Source of the DNA: Xylogone sp. PMI_703
Taxonomy: Eukaryota > Ascomycota > Leotiomycetes
Assembly: GCA_021399445.1 (NCBI GenBank)
Contig: JAJTUQ010000004.1
Coordinates: 1,116,001 to 1,180,000 of the forward strand
Direction: 5' to 3'
DNA: 64,000 nucleotides
Position numbers and translations under genes: made by a program. Positions 11,373 through 24,712 of the stretch are shown here, one piece after another (position 1 is the first letter of the stretch; each line of letters opens with the position of its first letter). A model generated the notes under the pieces. It searched no databases, was not told where the DNA came from, and saw only the letters and a program-made list of their open reading frames with translations.

Positions 11373-13036
11373 ATCTCCCATATTACCACTCACCCTGTAT
11401 CAAAGGCCTGAGGATCGGCACTCGAAAGATTGCACAAAGAACTTGAGGCCTGAAGGTGGCTGGTCGTATGGCATCACAGGATTTGAAGCCTTGGAGCTAA
11501 GAGAGACTTTTAAAGTCTCGAACAACACAAACGTTTCTATTCATACATAAGATTTTTGTACTCAATTCAATTGAATTCATTACCCTTATATTTTTTGATT
11601 CAACATAACTTGCACATCATATATAATGCACTAGATGCACTATACTTACAAATTATTTATTATAATTACATTGTAAGGCCCATTTCATTAAATTGCACTG
11701 AGTATATCTCTACTATCAACAGATGTTGTTGGTCAGAGTGTGAGACCTTTCCACAATAACTATAAACAACTAGACAGATCTATGGGAGTATCTCGCTTAC
11801 CATTTTGACGCTGGCTGCGGCTCTACCATGATGATGACATGAAATTTGCTGCGGAGGCTATTGTACCACAATGCTGGCATATCGGGAGAAACCAGTGGTG
11901 GCCAGAGTGCATTTTTCTCTCCCCGTCTGCACTGATGCGGAATCCCGACCTGCTGGTACTGTATACTTTCAGATTTACCGGAGTTATACCATCAGGAATA
12001 GGACGGACCCTGTGTCAGCAGCCACCCATACAAAGGAGTTTAAGATCCTTGTATAATCAGGAAAATCCAATACCTCTTAGGCTAGCCTAGCTCTGGTACA
12101 TGTGATAGTCTCTACCATGCTCCGTAATAGGAAAGCGCTTTCGTGCAGATACTCGCTCCGAAAGTAAGTCCCGATAATACGCTAATGATATGGTTATTAG
12201 TCAATTTGGCATAGACAGCATGCTGCACAGAATTACATTTTTTTAATCACAGAACGGACATTTAAGCAAATGCTTTACCGCATTATCGTATCTGGGGTCC
12301 ACAAAGATGGAGTACAGGGAGGGTTTAAGCCTTGTAACCTAACGTAAAGCTTATTACCTGCAAAGTCTTCCATTACGTTCACAGTACTGGTACTATATAA
12401 TAGCTCTATACAGTAGCCCAGTTATCCCGAACCCGAGACAATAGGGTCTCAAACGTATCGGTCCGATTATGGAAGGTTATGGAGATTAGACCTGCTGGTT
12501 TGACTTGGTTCGGGAGCTACATGTATAGAGTACCGTACGGTGGTTGAGCATTACTGCTGCTTACAAGCTAGTGCGAAAGCTTGAATCGGAGACCCGCTCG
12601 GTGGTGTTCAATTGTTCGCATCCTGGTATTAACGCGCATAATAAACTCGCTGATCCCGCTCAGTCCACTCGTCATCAAGCTTAACGTGGCCAAGTCAATA
12701 GTGCCACTCACATTATAGTTAGCTTACTTACGCTTCACTAAAACCACCAATGATCTTTACATGGTAAGACCATCTGACTTAATTTAAACGTGTTGTGAGC
12801 TGAGAAAGAGAAAGTCGGTCCATCTGATGAGTTTCCCACGGGCATTGCGCTGGCTCGGGCGAAAGCAAGCGTTAATGATTAGGACCCAGCAAAAGCAGCA
12901 AGTGTAGAGAAGGCGGTACTGGGAAATAGCGACAATTCCTATCTTCATGATAATCTCGACTGTGGATATGTAACTTGCTCCAACCTAATCTACCCTTGCA
13001 ACTAGGCAGTTAATCAGAACCTGCAGAAGAATGTGC
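11373..13036. other. Gene-free spacer
   Basis: About 1.7 kb. A 61-codon plus-strand frame at 11871-12056 (starting MLAYREKPVVARVHF) is the longest coherent peptide but matches nothing I know and has no visible splice partners. The stretch is otherwise AT-rich and unremarkable. Confidence 0.35.
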
Positions 13037-14920
13037 CTACATCTTATGACGGAAAATAGCGCTAAAGTACTCTCCAGCTTCGGCACCACCATCGAGGCCA
13101 ACCGCATAGCCAAGCATCCCATCAGGTCTCACTACTACAACGCCTCCTGCTGTAGTTGCAATGCCATAGCGGACATGCGCGGTATTATCGTGGTCATAGT
13201 AAAACCTACCAAAACTCTCTCCTCCAAGCGCAGAGTTCCCATCCGCATCTATCCCTGATATGATTGTAAGAAAGTTCACGGAGCCCGGCGGCACTGACCT
13301 TGTAAAACTGACGTTGCTATCAAGGTATTCTTTGAAGCCACGAATAGCCGGCCTCGTTAGCAGTGGTTGACCAGCAAAAACCAAAACCCAAAATACCCCG
13401 GTGTTCTTTAAAAGTGACATTAGACGGACGCACGCGTGGAAGCCCGGGGGGTAAAGCTTAGCATCGGGGGCTCGGGCGCCGCCGTTTATCATTCCTGTCT
13501 TGGGAGCACGACTAAGCGGTCCTAATCCTACTTCGATGCCTAGACCGACGTTAAAGGCAATACTCCGATTTATTACTTCGGTCAACGCGATCCTGGGATC
13601 TGTTGAGTATGTGTAAGCCTCATCCTGAGGTATCTTATTTGAGATGAGCGAAGAGAAAATCCTGTCGAGTGCGATAACCTGCTCAGCTACCGGACGTCTG
13701 TCTGTCTCGTAGGTGTTGAGGATGCTTTTGTCGTACCATCCCTTCACCACACCACCGAGTTTCCATCCCAGATTAACGGCATCATGTATGCCTGTATTCA
13801 TCCCCTGTGCAGCGGCGGATGAATGGATATGACAAGCATCTCCGGCCAGAAGAACACAATCGCGAGTGAAATATTGCTTGGCAACTGATTGTCGTACACT
13901 GGCGCCGATATTAGCATCAGTACAAATGAACAGGCCAATTAGACTCACGTGTAAAGTGTCCACCAGTCTACCTTGATGAATTTCAGGGAAAAAGGCTTCA
14001 TAGCTTGGGTGCATTCAACCTTCATATCTTCCTCTGTCATATTTTCTCCATACTTGGCCAGCACTGTGGATGGTAAAGCAAAGCCTATTCTCTGCCTGCC
14101 ATGGTCTATCTTGGTCCAGAATACATTTCCATGTGTGGGAGACTCAACCGAGGCGCAAACCAGCTCTTGGTCAGGCATATTTGTTTCCATGATTCCATCA
14201 ACTCGAATCCACCTTAGCTCAGTAAGATCCACGTCCATACCAATACCAACGAGGTCGCGCACCTTTGAACGAGCTCCATCAGCACCAACTATGAATTTAC
14301 TATCTCCGGTTAGCTTTGAATATTAGACATATTTCCTGTGATTGCTAGATATATCTCACCTTCTGATTTTTCGCCTGCTACCATCAGATCCCTCTACGAT
14401 AGCAGTAACATTAGTACCGTCGCTAGTATATTCGTGAAACTCGAGGTCTTTAAGTGTAGAGTTGACTTCGACCACGCCTCCCTCATCCTTCAGGAGCTTC
14501 TGTATAATCTGCTCAGTATAGAATAACCGTATATTCAAAATGTACTTGAAGTACGTTCTTTCCAGACTGTCAAACATTGAATTCCACCCGCGCGAAGGTA
14601 TTCTCTTTCCCTCTTTGTCAAAGTTCACCACACTCCTCATAATGACACCTGTCTGAATAAGTTCATCCGTGATACCAAGCTGGTCCAACAGCTCTAGTGT
14701 ACGGGGATAGATTGAAATTGCCCGACCAAACATGGGACCGTTCGCCTTATCTTTCTTCTCTATATATCATGCTCATTAGATACTTTGGTGACGGATCACG
14801 GAAGTCAAACATACCTATGACTTGAACCTTGACACCCATGCGGGCAAGAATAAGACCAGTCAGCAGTCCAACTGCCCCTCCTCCACAAATCAGAACATCT
14901 GTGTATGTGACGTCCGACAT
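13037..14920 (-). CDS. FAD-dependent monooxygenase (PheA/TfdB phenol hydroxylase-like)
   Basis: Four exons: 14920-14815, 14759-14360, 14299-13949 and 13898-13037; 572 aa. The N-terminal dinucleotide-binding motif is VLICGGGAVGLLTG (residues 9-22). The second FAD motif is FIVGADGARSKVRD and the GD motif is VLLAGDACHIHS, followed by the family's helix AAQGMNTGIHDAVNLGWKL. The C-terminal part (about 400-572) matches the thioredoxin-like dimerisation domain of phenol-2-monooxygenase relatives. Such enzymes hydroxylate aromatic substrates using NAD(P)H and O2, in catabolism or polyketide tailoring. The second intron needs the acceptor at 14300; the nearer AG (14314) would cause a stop. No partner biosynthetic gene lies alongside, so the substrate is open. 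Confidence 0.9.
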
Positions 14921-17137
14921 GGTTTGAGAGTATCAATTAGCTTATGTTGTGTCGAAGATGTGTGGTTCAGTGTAGGTATTGCATAAAATGTATAGACTGT
15001 AGGCCAGCTTCTCTAGTTAGGAATTTAACGTCTTGCAAACTCCAAGCTCTCCTTCCTAAGTTATTTCTTTCCAAGGCATATGGAAGTACCCCGACACCTG
15101 GCCTTTAACTCCTTTATCATAATTTGCATGATCCTAACCCGGAAACCACGGGCGGAGTTTTGGGAGGGTATCCATATATTCACATGTTAGTATTACATTC
15201 AATTTTCCATAGTGCAGCGATCACATCTAAATGGGGTTTCGATTGGACCATAGCTTGGGTCTTACAATCTGTAGGCCACGCGAGCATAGCAGTAATAGAT
15301 CCCTCCGTGCCCCTGATTCGCCCGTTTGGAAATGGCGTTGATGCTGTGGAGAGCGATCCGAAATCCGGGGAATCATCAGTTTTCCCCGTCCCATACCCGG
15401 GTTCGTAGACCTTTTCAGTATGATAGCTAGAGTGATTGAGCGGAGATCGCTCGTTTGGCGATGATACATCTTAGACGATACCTTAGTATATCGGTCTATT
15501 ATATCAATTTGGACACTGTAGTGCCACGATTTGATTAATCAATAATTTAAATGGATAGGAAGTCCGGGAATCGAGCGCCGGGTAATCAAGTTTCCCCGGC
15601 AGAGGTGTATGAAGACTGAACATCTACATATATAGAATCCCTACTAGTGATTATCTATTAATTTTGTTGAAGCTACACCAGGGGTTTTCTATGCTATTGA
15701 TATATCTACTTCGACTGCACCTTGACTCTCAGCACCAAGGGGATTGCTCCTCAATCTAGATGAGCATACTCGCACTCAGGGACCAAGAATCACAGATGTA
15801 CGAAGCTTCGAGACTGCACAATCGTCTCAGTGATTTTCCATTCTTAGATTTGAATAATCGAAGATGAAAATGAAGCCGTAGTTAATGCCGATGGCACGCA
15901 TTCGCTCTGAGCTACTTAGTCGGCCGTTGTAGCGGCCGTAGCAAACAATTATGATGGTTACTGGACCAGAAACAACCAACACTCAAGCGCTCTCGCAATA
16001 CATGGAAGTTTTCTTGCTATTTAATTGGCCATGAGGAATCATCTTACAAGTGCACGCCTCCAAAAACGAGAGCACTCTTGTATGCAGAGGGTGTTAGGGG
16101 ACGACCTATATCTCAGCTCACGAAGTAAATCGTCAAATTACTTTCACAACAGGAAATTTATTGTAAGCTAATTAACTTTCAGGGCACCTTTAATATCAAT
16201 AATACCTTCTTAATTAATTTCACAACTCTCAAGTTCCACTGCGATCGGTCAGATATGCAGCATATTCCTCCAAACAACTGACGATCCCTATTGGAGAGAA
16301 GCTCGGCTGGGCCTTTATGACCGGATACACCGCTCAACTTCATCCGATGTAATCGTCAGATTGTCATTTTCCCGTTTTAGCTATTTCCTTAATTTAATGG
16401 AAAATAGATACTATATTAGAGAGGGGCACGCAAACTCAATGACGGGTCCGAAGACCCCGCATTATACCATTCATGGCAGAAAAGAAGTCTAATTACCCAC
16501 AACATATAGTTAACTCCTTGTCAACATACAAATGGTAGTGCTGCAGAATACCCTTTTGTGTGTTACAACAAAATCAAATATCACTTATCCAAGGGATCCA
16601 AATTTTGTAGGCCAAGTGGTGGGGAATCTACGTTGTCTCCAATTGAGGCCTTCAAATGTACACCGTTGCGTGCAGAAAACGATCCAACTATGTCACCACG
16701 GCTTATAATTTAGTTTCCTTATTCATTCTAGTGCAATGAAGCACCGAAGACTAGTATACAGTTGACTAAGCGCTATTAAAGCTCTGCACCAACCACATAA
16801 GTCAAAAAGTGGATGACTTCCAACTTTACCTCCGGAATTGAGTTAAGTCTATTCAAGATAATGCATACGATCCCAGCGGCAGATTTTGCACAGCAGTCAT
16901 TTGTAGTATGAAGTATTAGAATAGATCCTAGGAGCAACGATTATCCTACTGCTTACGTTTACGAGGGATCTCTAATCCATCTTTCATAATCAGCCTCAGC
17001 TACACCAGCAGTCCATCTTTTGGTCCTTGCATTTTGTATTGATCGATAGCCATCCAGTCTGGGATGACTTGAACTTATGTTTTAGAAATTATTGTTTACG
17101 TTTGAAGATCACATGTGAATATTGGGCCCTGATAGTC
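14921..17137. other. Intergenic region between monooxygenase and regulator
   Basis: About 2.2 kb upstream of both the minus-strand monooxygenase and the plus-strand nine-exon regulator. Two CGGCCG hexamers lie 6 bp apart at 15921-15926 and 15933-15938, a possible Zn2Cys6 site. No gene is supportable. Confidence 0.4.
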
Positions 17138-20100
17138 ATGTTGCTTGGATCTCATAGTTCAGGTGTGGCTAATGGGAAAGCCGCCCAACAGCCCGGACGA
17201 TTGGCGGCATGTGAGCATTGTCGTATCAAACACATACGCTGTAAGCCTCAAACCTCTGACTATTACACTTGGCAATTTTCTTAAGGGAAAGAAAACGTAG
17301 GCGATGGGTTGAGCGTATGCCAAAACTGCCTTCATTATAGTACAATCTGCACATATTCGCAACGCGCGCGGCGGTCTAAAAATCCGCGTTCAAGATCAAC
17401 AAGACAAAATAATAATAAGGGGTATTTGAAACAACCGAAATACGCAGGTTATATAGAAAATGAAATTTCCGTACAAGAAGACGCCAATAATATGAGTAGT
17501 AGGAGAGAACGAATGCGTTTAAATTCTATACCAGCTATTGAGAACCAATCTCGACGCACTCAGATGGCTCTAAAAGAAAGTGCTACCAATTCTGGACTGA
17601 GAGCGTCCTTAAACCTAGACAACAACACTATACACACCAATAACATGATCAAATCATCAACCTCTCTACATACAAAATCGTTTGATAATTACAAGGTGAT
17701 GAACCCATCGCAACCAATCACGATGGAAGACCCCATGCATGATAATTCAACATCTCAACGAAAAAAGCAAACTCAGGTGCAGAGGACTTCCATGAGCCCT
17801 AGGCTTGGGATAGTCGAAGCAGATTGCTTGCATAGACAAAATCTGGTTAGTAAGATCCTAGTTTCAAGAGTAGAGTCTTCCCAGGTGTGCTGATGTACCT
17901 TAGACAGACTCAGAATATCACGGTGGGTCTTGATACAGCACCAGTCTGTGCTCAGACAAATATGCTGATACTAATCATTATTTCCAGGACCGAGATCGTT
18001 CCTGTCAATCTGCTCTAAGCCTGGTATCAGTTGGGTTTTAGAGCAAACTGGTGCTTCATCGTACCGAGAATACGCTGAGACTTTGCTGGCCGATGTGACA
18101 AAGCTTCTCAAATTTAACAAGTCGACACGCATAAGAGCTGCTGAGCCTGATGAAGCTACAGCCCGAAAGTGGTGCAAGGGTTCGTAACTTGCTTGCTTTC
18201 CTTAATGAGAGATCTTCGATCTCTTTTACTTTCTACTTTGTTTTCTGGCTCTTGAGCATCAAGGACGAAACGCTAACTTCATTCACTCTTGATGGTAAGC
18301 GTATTTCGAGGAAGCATACGGAACTTGGTTTGGTATCGTTGATCCAGAGGAGTTCGAAGAGCAAATCAACGACCATTTTGAGACGTTCAACCGAGACCGA
18401 AGCGCACCACAAACCTCATTCTTGTTACAAGATGAAGACCATCATCAGCAGACCGAACACCCTTCACAACAGTCTGACCAAGAGAACTCTGCTTGGTATG
18501 CGCTACGAAATGCGGTCTTTGCCGCTGGAAGTCGAGTGGTCCTGGCGAAAACGGCCGGCTATCAAACGGCTCATGAGGTTTCCTGTGGTTACCTTGGGAA
18601 TTGCTTGGCCACATTTGCCGATCTACTTTATACACAAACTGGTCTAATGGGAATACAAGCATTAGCATTAATGGTATGCCCCTTATCCAAGCTATTTCAT
18701 CTTACGCACTTAATTTTGATTTATTCTTCGTTTAGCAATCGTATTTTGGTTGCTAAAAACCATTTTTCACCAATTATTTTTCCTTATCTTGACTATGACA
18801 CTAGCTAATTCTTCAAGCAGATGTACTTTGTGCAGGGCTTAGGATGCCCATCTGTTGATTATATGCTTTGTTCTGCTGCTGCCAGTTTTTGCCAATCTAA
18901 AGGGTTACATCGCAAAGCATCTACATGTTCCGGCTTAACAGAGTCGCAAATTGCACATCAGAGTTGGATATTTTGGGCCGTTTACTGCTGTGAAAAGCAA
19001 GCTGCAGTAAGATCCGATCGTTCCTCCGTATGGCATCATCTCTCCAACGGATCATTTAAACTTACAGAACTAGTTCTCCAATTAGGCATTCGACGACGAG
19101 AATATCAGCTGCGAAGTACCGCAAATACCACCACCTGGTCCAGACGGCAACATTAAATTCTGCACCATTGCAATAAGCCATGCACGCATTCTATCCATGG
19201 CTTTAAAGAAATTATCAATCCCACGTATCTTTCACAGATCTACGGACGCCATTATACGTGCGGTGAATGAACTCCACGCAGAAGCTCAGGATCTCTTGGA
19301 ATCGACCCCAACGGAATATATTCCAACTCCAGTGTCGAGAGGCACACAACATGCTGAGAAGCCGATCGATGTGTTATATACGCAGATGAATTATTGGGGT
19401 CTCCTGTGTCATATTCATAGTGTATTCTTGTACCCATGGATCAATGATACAATCGTGTCAATGAGTGTTGGCGTTGGTACTGATACTGGTGGTTCCATAG
19501 AGAATACACAATCTGAGAGAAACGCCAAAGAAGAAATGAAACAAAGGCTCAAAGATCAAGTCATGGCAAGCTCACTGGCTCTAGCGGAAACGAGTAGAAA
19601 CATCATCCTTGCCACAGAGTACATCCATCTCGATGCAACATCATGTAAAGAGTTCGTCACTCCATCTCCTACCCCCGTTAGAATACTTACGCTGATCATC
19701 TTCTCAAAGCCCTGCCCTCTTCTTTCCATTCTTAGCCGTCAACAATATCTTCTTGCATATACTCAAGTTCCCCAAACTCAACACCGTCAGATCTGATATC
19801 TCTCTCCTGGAAGTTGCAGCAGGTCATTTCCGGTGGGTGGAATGTGCCACCAATTCTCGCTGTATGTTCCCGTTCATGAAGGAGCTGCCTAATTGGGCCA
19901 GGATGGCTGTCATGAATGCTACTATTGCCAAAGAATTACAACTTGCTGGATCTCAGTATATTAATTCAACAAAGCCCACAACTTCAAGAAATGGTGTAGA
20001 AGGAATGTCTGAGAATGAGAGCAACACTGCATATTCCACGGTTGACTTGATTAATAATGATTCTACTATCGTAGTTTCAGATACTCATCAATCGTTACAA

Positions 20101-20350
20101 AGCACTGCAAGTGTCAATTACATAATGGATATGAGAGATGATTTATGGCTCAATTTTGTATCGACAGGCCTCCAGGAGCCCCAAAATGTAAGCTTTTCAA
20201 AGCTTTTTACAAGAAGTCTCAGATGATAGAAGAGAAAGCTAATCTCCAACTCTACAGATTGAGGGAATTGATGTAGACGCTATTAGCTTTGGTGAAGAGG
20301 ATCTGGGGATGTTCTGGCCACTCTTACTACAAGATGGTAACTACAGCTAA
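17138..20350 (+). CDS. Nine-exon Zn(II)2Cys6 transcription factor
   Basis: Exons: 17138-17240, 17301-17849, 17908-17922, 17988-18179, 18300-18673, 18821-19027, 19086-19651, 19710-20187 and 20258-20350; 858 aa, with all phases closing. The cluster reads ACEHCRIKHIRC-DGLSVCQNC then ..STIC. Its third Cys codon is split by the first intron and is only restored with the acceptor at 17300. A 15-nt microexon (17908-17922) completes the conserved block SEYHGPRSFLSICSKPG, which fixes the splice choice. Later blocks (AYFEEAYGTWFGIVDP, GLGCPSVDYMLCS, FFPFLAVNNIFLHIL) are the middle-homology region of fungal regulators. It would act in the nucleus; its targets are unknown. It is convergent with the C2H2 regulator. 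The start (17138) is the first in-frame ATG; an upstream exon is possible. Confidence 0.8.
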
Positions 20351-20777
20351 ACCTGGATCTGGTAGCCGGTATGCTGCAGCTGAAGTGGGATATCAAGCAA
20401 TATTAGGATGGGTTTCTCGTATATAATAATAGAGTTGGTGCATGCTGCATAGCCATTCTTCACTCATGACTTCTGTCTAGTAATTATTGACTTAGCACTC
20501 TCCCATTTACCCGAGCCGCCATTGAACATCTACCTTCCAATACTGGCTGAATCCATCTTATTCTCCTATTGGCTTCAATCATGTCAAGGGACGGGGAGCG
20601 CGGGGAGAGCGGCGGACGCCAGACGCTTACAAAACAGCAGTACAGTACTAAACTCTCTTTTGATATCAACCTCCAAACTCACCCAGCATTGATCTCATAA
20701 TATAACTACATAGATAGTAATGACAGTCCCACCAGGAGTAATTTTAGACCATAAATCATTAAAAGCAAATACCACAA
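20351..20777. other. Convergent 3' spacer between two regulators
   Basis: This holds the 3' ends of the Zn2Cys6 gene (plus) and the C2H2 gene (minus). No gene is seen. Confidence 0.5.
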
Positions 20778-23487
20778 TCACCCCGATTCCAGCATCTCAG
20801 CATAGATATTCAACGAGCTCCCTATCACATCCACAATCGCCCACGTCTGCGCGCCCTTGAAGATCGTCGCCCACACTCTCAAGACCCCCGCGCTCAGACA
20901 CTTCCTCGTCTCAGGGGAATCAAGCGGCATATACGGGATCCCGAACTCAGTCTCATCCAGCATCGTCTTCACCAGCGCGCAAATCCTTCTCTCATCCTCT
21001 GATATCGGCGGATCTGGGTCCGGCAAGGAGAGTTCCTGTAGCCATTTGCTTAATAAGAAGGCGCATTCTAGGGAGCATAATGAGTGCTGGATCGACCATA
21101 TGAAGGTCTGGGACTTGGCTACGAGCCGGATACCGATTTTCACAGGGACGCTGAGTGCATGTGCGGAATGGAGGACTGCGCGTACGAGTTTCGATGTGCG
21201 CTTGATGGCTGGGCTTTTGCGGAATGCGTTTGCTATCTGCACGGGATCGCGGGTGTCGAGGGCGCGGCCGGGTCCTGTATCGACGTTGAGTCGGATGTAC
21301 GCAAGGCGGAGGAGAGCAGTCGAGTTGAACGCCACGGGCCCGTTGGGGTCCATTGGATCTAGTGAGGACTCTGGGTTTCGTTTCCATCCGATCTGCCAGT
21401 TGCGCAGTGCTTGTTCGAGGGATGAGACTTCGTCGGATCTGAGGCCTCCGGGGCCAAGGTAGCGCAGCCTGGCGACCTGGCGGAGGAAGAATATGTGTTG
21501 GATGAGCGCGTGGATCAGGACGTAGTTGCCCAGTGAAGAGTTCCACCCGGGAGACTCTCTTCCGCCAAGAATAAATAGCCGTCGGAGAGCTTCTTGGAAC
21601 TCTATCACGACGGGGGCTTTCTTCCTCGCCTCTCGCCAGGCTATCGCATTTGGCGCTTTGAACTCTGCTGCGCTGGATGGAAGAGTTAGTTTTATCTCGG
21701 CGTTGAGAATGAGTGGTGGGATGTTGTAGACGATGCAGTGGAGATTAAAGAAGCAGAATACAATCAGCTTGGTTCTCTTGGTGGTTTCGATGCGCACCCA
21801 TTCTTCCCAGGTAACGTCTTCTGGTATTGGCTGGTTCTGGAGACCGTCGTCCCGGACTAGAGTCGCAAGGACGCTTTGAATAGCTAGGGCTTCTCGGAGG
21901 ATTTCCTTGTGCTTTGCCCATGTTGCCATGGCCATCAGAACCAACAAGGCTTGGGCTGTCTGGATCAGGTCTTCTCTCTCCAAAGAGAGTACACTTGAAG
22001 CTGCTGGCTCGGATGGCAATCCTAGAGGCCCGGGCTTGGAACAATCCATTGGGGTGCGTTCTGCAGCTGGCGAGGATTCCCGTCCATGCAAGTTTCCAGG
22101 ATGATCTGCCTCGGAATAATGATGATAGTTGACCAGCCTGGCATCTCTCCTCCGTATTCTCTGGGAGGCAATTGCCTGGCTAGCGTTAAATAACTCAACG
22201 CCCTTCTCCCCCTCAAAACAATATTGAGCGCCAACAGCTGCCATTGCGAGGATAAGTTCCACAGCACAGGTTTCTACTGACATCGTGGCTATATGAAGGA
22301 ATGGAAGATGTTCATGGAATCCATTAATGTAAGCCGCCAGATATCGACAAAGTGCGAGACGTGATGGGAGTTGAAAGTCTGGTGCAACCACCGAGGCAAA
22401 TTCATGCATCTTGGAGAGAATGTTCTGCCTATCCTCAGAAGTGACCTCAGCGAATGAGCGTCCGGCCAATGGCGGATAATTAACAAGTGTATCTCTTTCT
22501 TCAGGCTGCAAAGACGGGAGACGTGATCCAAAGCGCGAGAACGTATTAGGCTCCTCGAGATGCTGGTAATTCTTGCCAAAGCTGGGCAGCTCCTGGTTTT
22601 CAGAGTGTGGAGCACAGTCATCCACGTTCATAAAGGACTCGGGTGAAAAGAAAGGGAGGTGCTCGGCACTGATCAGTGATGTGAAGTGATTGGACGTCAA
22701 TGGCTCGTTGTCCAGGAAAGCAGCAAGACTGTCTAAAGACTCTTCAAATCCCAGGCCCTGGATGTGGCCTGTTCCTTGGAGTGAAAGAGGATCAGTGAAT
22801 GTTTCCACCGATTCATTGTGAGTCGGCAACGAGGAATACGGCGTGGCATGGTGATCAGGAACCGTGGACAACGTGCTATAGTCAGCTGCCATCGATAAAG
22901 CCGTGAGACCACATTCATCGTGGTGGTTGATGATTGCCGGCGTAGAAAAGGCGGAAGTGACTAATGGATCTTGGCCGCCAGGGTCGATGGGTGTAGGTTG
23001 TGCTGAAAACGAGACTTTTGCTTCATTGCTTTCCTTGCTGCGATGGGTGGTCGTCCTCCGTTTTCGAGCTGGTTTGTGCCCTAAGTCGTCTCCGTCCGCA
23101 TTGCCACCGTTTTCCGCATCCAAAGGGGCATCTCTTTTATGAGTAAGTCTTTCATGGCGCACCAGCAAGTCACTGATATAATTAGCCAAGCGGTACAAGT
23201 TATTGTGCATTGTTGGGTGATACTCTACCTTCGAGTAAAATGATGGTCACATTGTTGGCAACCGAATGGTTTTTCCTGGGTGTCTGCAACCGGAAGATCT
23301 CAATATGTTTCCAACTACAACACGGTACAAGCGGTGAGCACTTACGGATTCTCTCGTGGCGTTGCAGGTGTTCCAGACGTGCAAATCGCCGTTCGCAGCT
23401 CTTGCATTGGAACCTCTTTGTCTTTTTGGCTGCTGCGAGACTCTGCTCCTGGGCGGCAGCAGCGTTGTCCGCCTCTGCGCTTAACAT
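20778..23487 (-). CDS. C2H2 zinc-finger transcription factor with fungal regulator domain
   Basis: Exons: 23487-23346, 23283-23229 and 23172-20778; 863 aa. Finger 1 (FQCKSCERRFARLEHLQRH, then ERIH across the first intron) and finger 2 (FGCQQCDHHFTRSDLLVRH, then ERLTH across the second) form a tandem pair at about residues 25-80, with the linker TQEKPF. This is the AmdX/Adr1-like arrangement of fungal two-finger activators. A basic, Ser/Pro-rich linker follows, then a fungal transcription-factor middle domain at about residues 330-680 (for example FQLPSRLALCRYLAAYING, LPFLHIATM). Intron positions are confirmed because they restore both fingers exactly. Local GC content in the last exon is higher than in neighbouring intergenic DNA. 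Targets are unknown. Confidence 0.9.
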
Positions 23488-24199
23488 TGGAGCACCCGCG
23501 CAACACACGCAGCGCACGAGGAGCGCCGCCGGTGTGATTGGTCCAATGGAGCCGCAAGGGCGCAAATGCGATGGAGTAGATTTGGGGGTTCCGAGAATTG
23601 TTTCAATGCTGTCAATGCTGTCAACGCAGAGCACTCACTCGACGCTGTTGGGGATAGATTGCCGTGTAAGAAAGTGAAGCAGTTTGCAAAGGCGGAGAAT
23701 GGGGTAAATGAGTTGGAGACGTGCGGGGAAATAGCAGGGCAGATCAGGGAATAACGCTCGTACAGGGGCTCCATGTCGGCACCGCAGATAATTGATCCTC
23801 AAGAATGGGATTGCCTCTCGGATGCTTTACTCGAAGCAGCACTCAATAACTCTATTGAGGATTAATTAAGATGATCCACTTCTGCCTCAGGACATGTTGG
23901 TTTGTGAGAGAGTGCTTATAAATTATCAAAACCAATATATGCGCGCTGAGTTGGGATGAAACCATCTCATGTCGAGTTGGTGATACAACATGAGATGACA
24001 CCGTCTCATCAATTTATCTCAATAACAAAAAGTCACACAATGTATGCCCAAAAGGCCTCTTGATTATCCTCTGCCTGGCCAATTCTACCCATTGCGAAAG
24101 ATCCTGCATATATATTGAGGCCCGAATGAGGAGTGTTGCCCTTATTCGAAGATGCAATCTCGAGTACTTCGTACACCACCGCGATAATTAATACAGCAA
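23488..24199. other. Intergenic region upstream of the C2H2 regulator
   Basis: About 0.7 kb, including the 5' region of the C2H2 gene and the 3' region of the OsmC-like gene. Minus-strand frames continuing upstream of the C2H2 start lack an in-frame ATG. A short imperfect repeat (CATCTCATG / CATGAGATG) around 23960-24000 is visible. No gene seen. Confidence 0.4.
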
Positions 24200-24712
24200 C
24201 TATCGCGACTTCTCATTCACCCACTGCGTCCTAACCTGCGCACCGCTCCTCTTAAAAAGCTGCGTAATCGGGCATCTCCGGTCAGTCTCAGACCCAAACC
24301 TCTTAAACGCCTCATCCTCCGCATCCGTCTGCACTCGCACTTTCAACTCAACACTATCCCAATTCGCATTCCCTTCCTTCCCATCCACGAGCACACTAGT
24401 ATCCAACAAACCCTTGACGTCCACCTTCCACTGCCCCAGCTTGATGCCCAGCTCCTTCGCCACCAGCGACCCGGTGACTTGCGTGCAGGCGCTCAGCGAG
24501 GCCAGGTTGTAGGCCAATGGCGAGGGGGCAGCGTCTTGGCCACCGAACGAGGGGTAGGCGTCCACGGTAATTGTGTGGGGGCTGCCTGATACGGCGATGG
24601 ACTGGGCGACGCCGGAGCCGTTTCCGGAGATGTTGAAGGGGATCTTGGCGGGGTTGGACGAGGTAGAGGAGAAGGATCTGATGACGCTTCTGCGTCCTAA
24701 TGAACGGAGCAT
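24200..24712 (-). CDS. OsmC/Ohr-like protein, probably mitochondrial
   Basis: Single exon, 170 aa. Residues 1-22 are rich in Arg and Ser with no acidic residues (MLRSLGRRSVIRSFSSTSS), like a mitochondrial presequence. The body has the OsmC fold layout: a beta-rich first half, SPLAYNLASLSACTQVTGSL with the first redox cysteine on the central helix, and a C-terminal RRCPITQLF motif carrying the second. OsmC/Ohr proteins reduce organic hydroperoxides through this cysteine pair, so a peroxide-defence role is likely. The start is the first ATG in frame; the frame upstream is open but lacks ATG. Confidence 0.85.
   Translation of the reverse strand: MLRSLGRRSVIRSFSSTSSNPAKIPFNISGNGSGVAQSIAVSGSPHTITVDAYPSFGGQDAAPSPLAYNLASLSACTQVTGSLVAKELGIKLGQWKVDVKGLLDTSVLVDGKEGNANWDSVELKVRVQTDAEDEAFKRFGSETDRRCPITQLFKRSGAQVRTQWVNEKSR

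Noticed and set aside
14300..14359. Frameshift in the FAD monooxygenase
   Set aside because: The shorter intron gives a stop, but the AG at 14300 closes phase and restores the SKFIVGADG motif, so the gene is intact.
17241..17300. Loss of a zinc-binding cysteine in the second Zn2Cys6 regulator
   Set aside because: It appears only with the earlier acceptor (before 17287). The acceptor at 17300 restores the cysteine and the normal spacing.
20857..21546. Long open frames opposite and beside the C2H2 gene
   Set aside because: They are shadows caused by GC-rich codon use of the real minus-strand exon; no domains or splice support.
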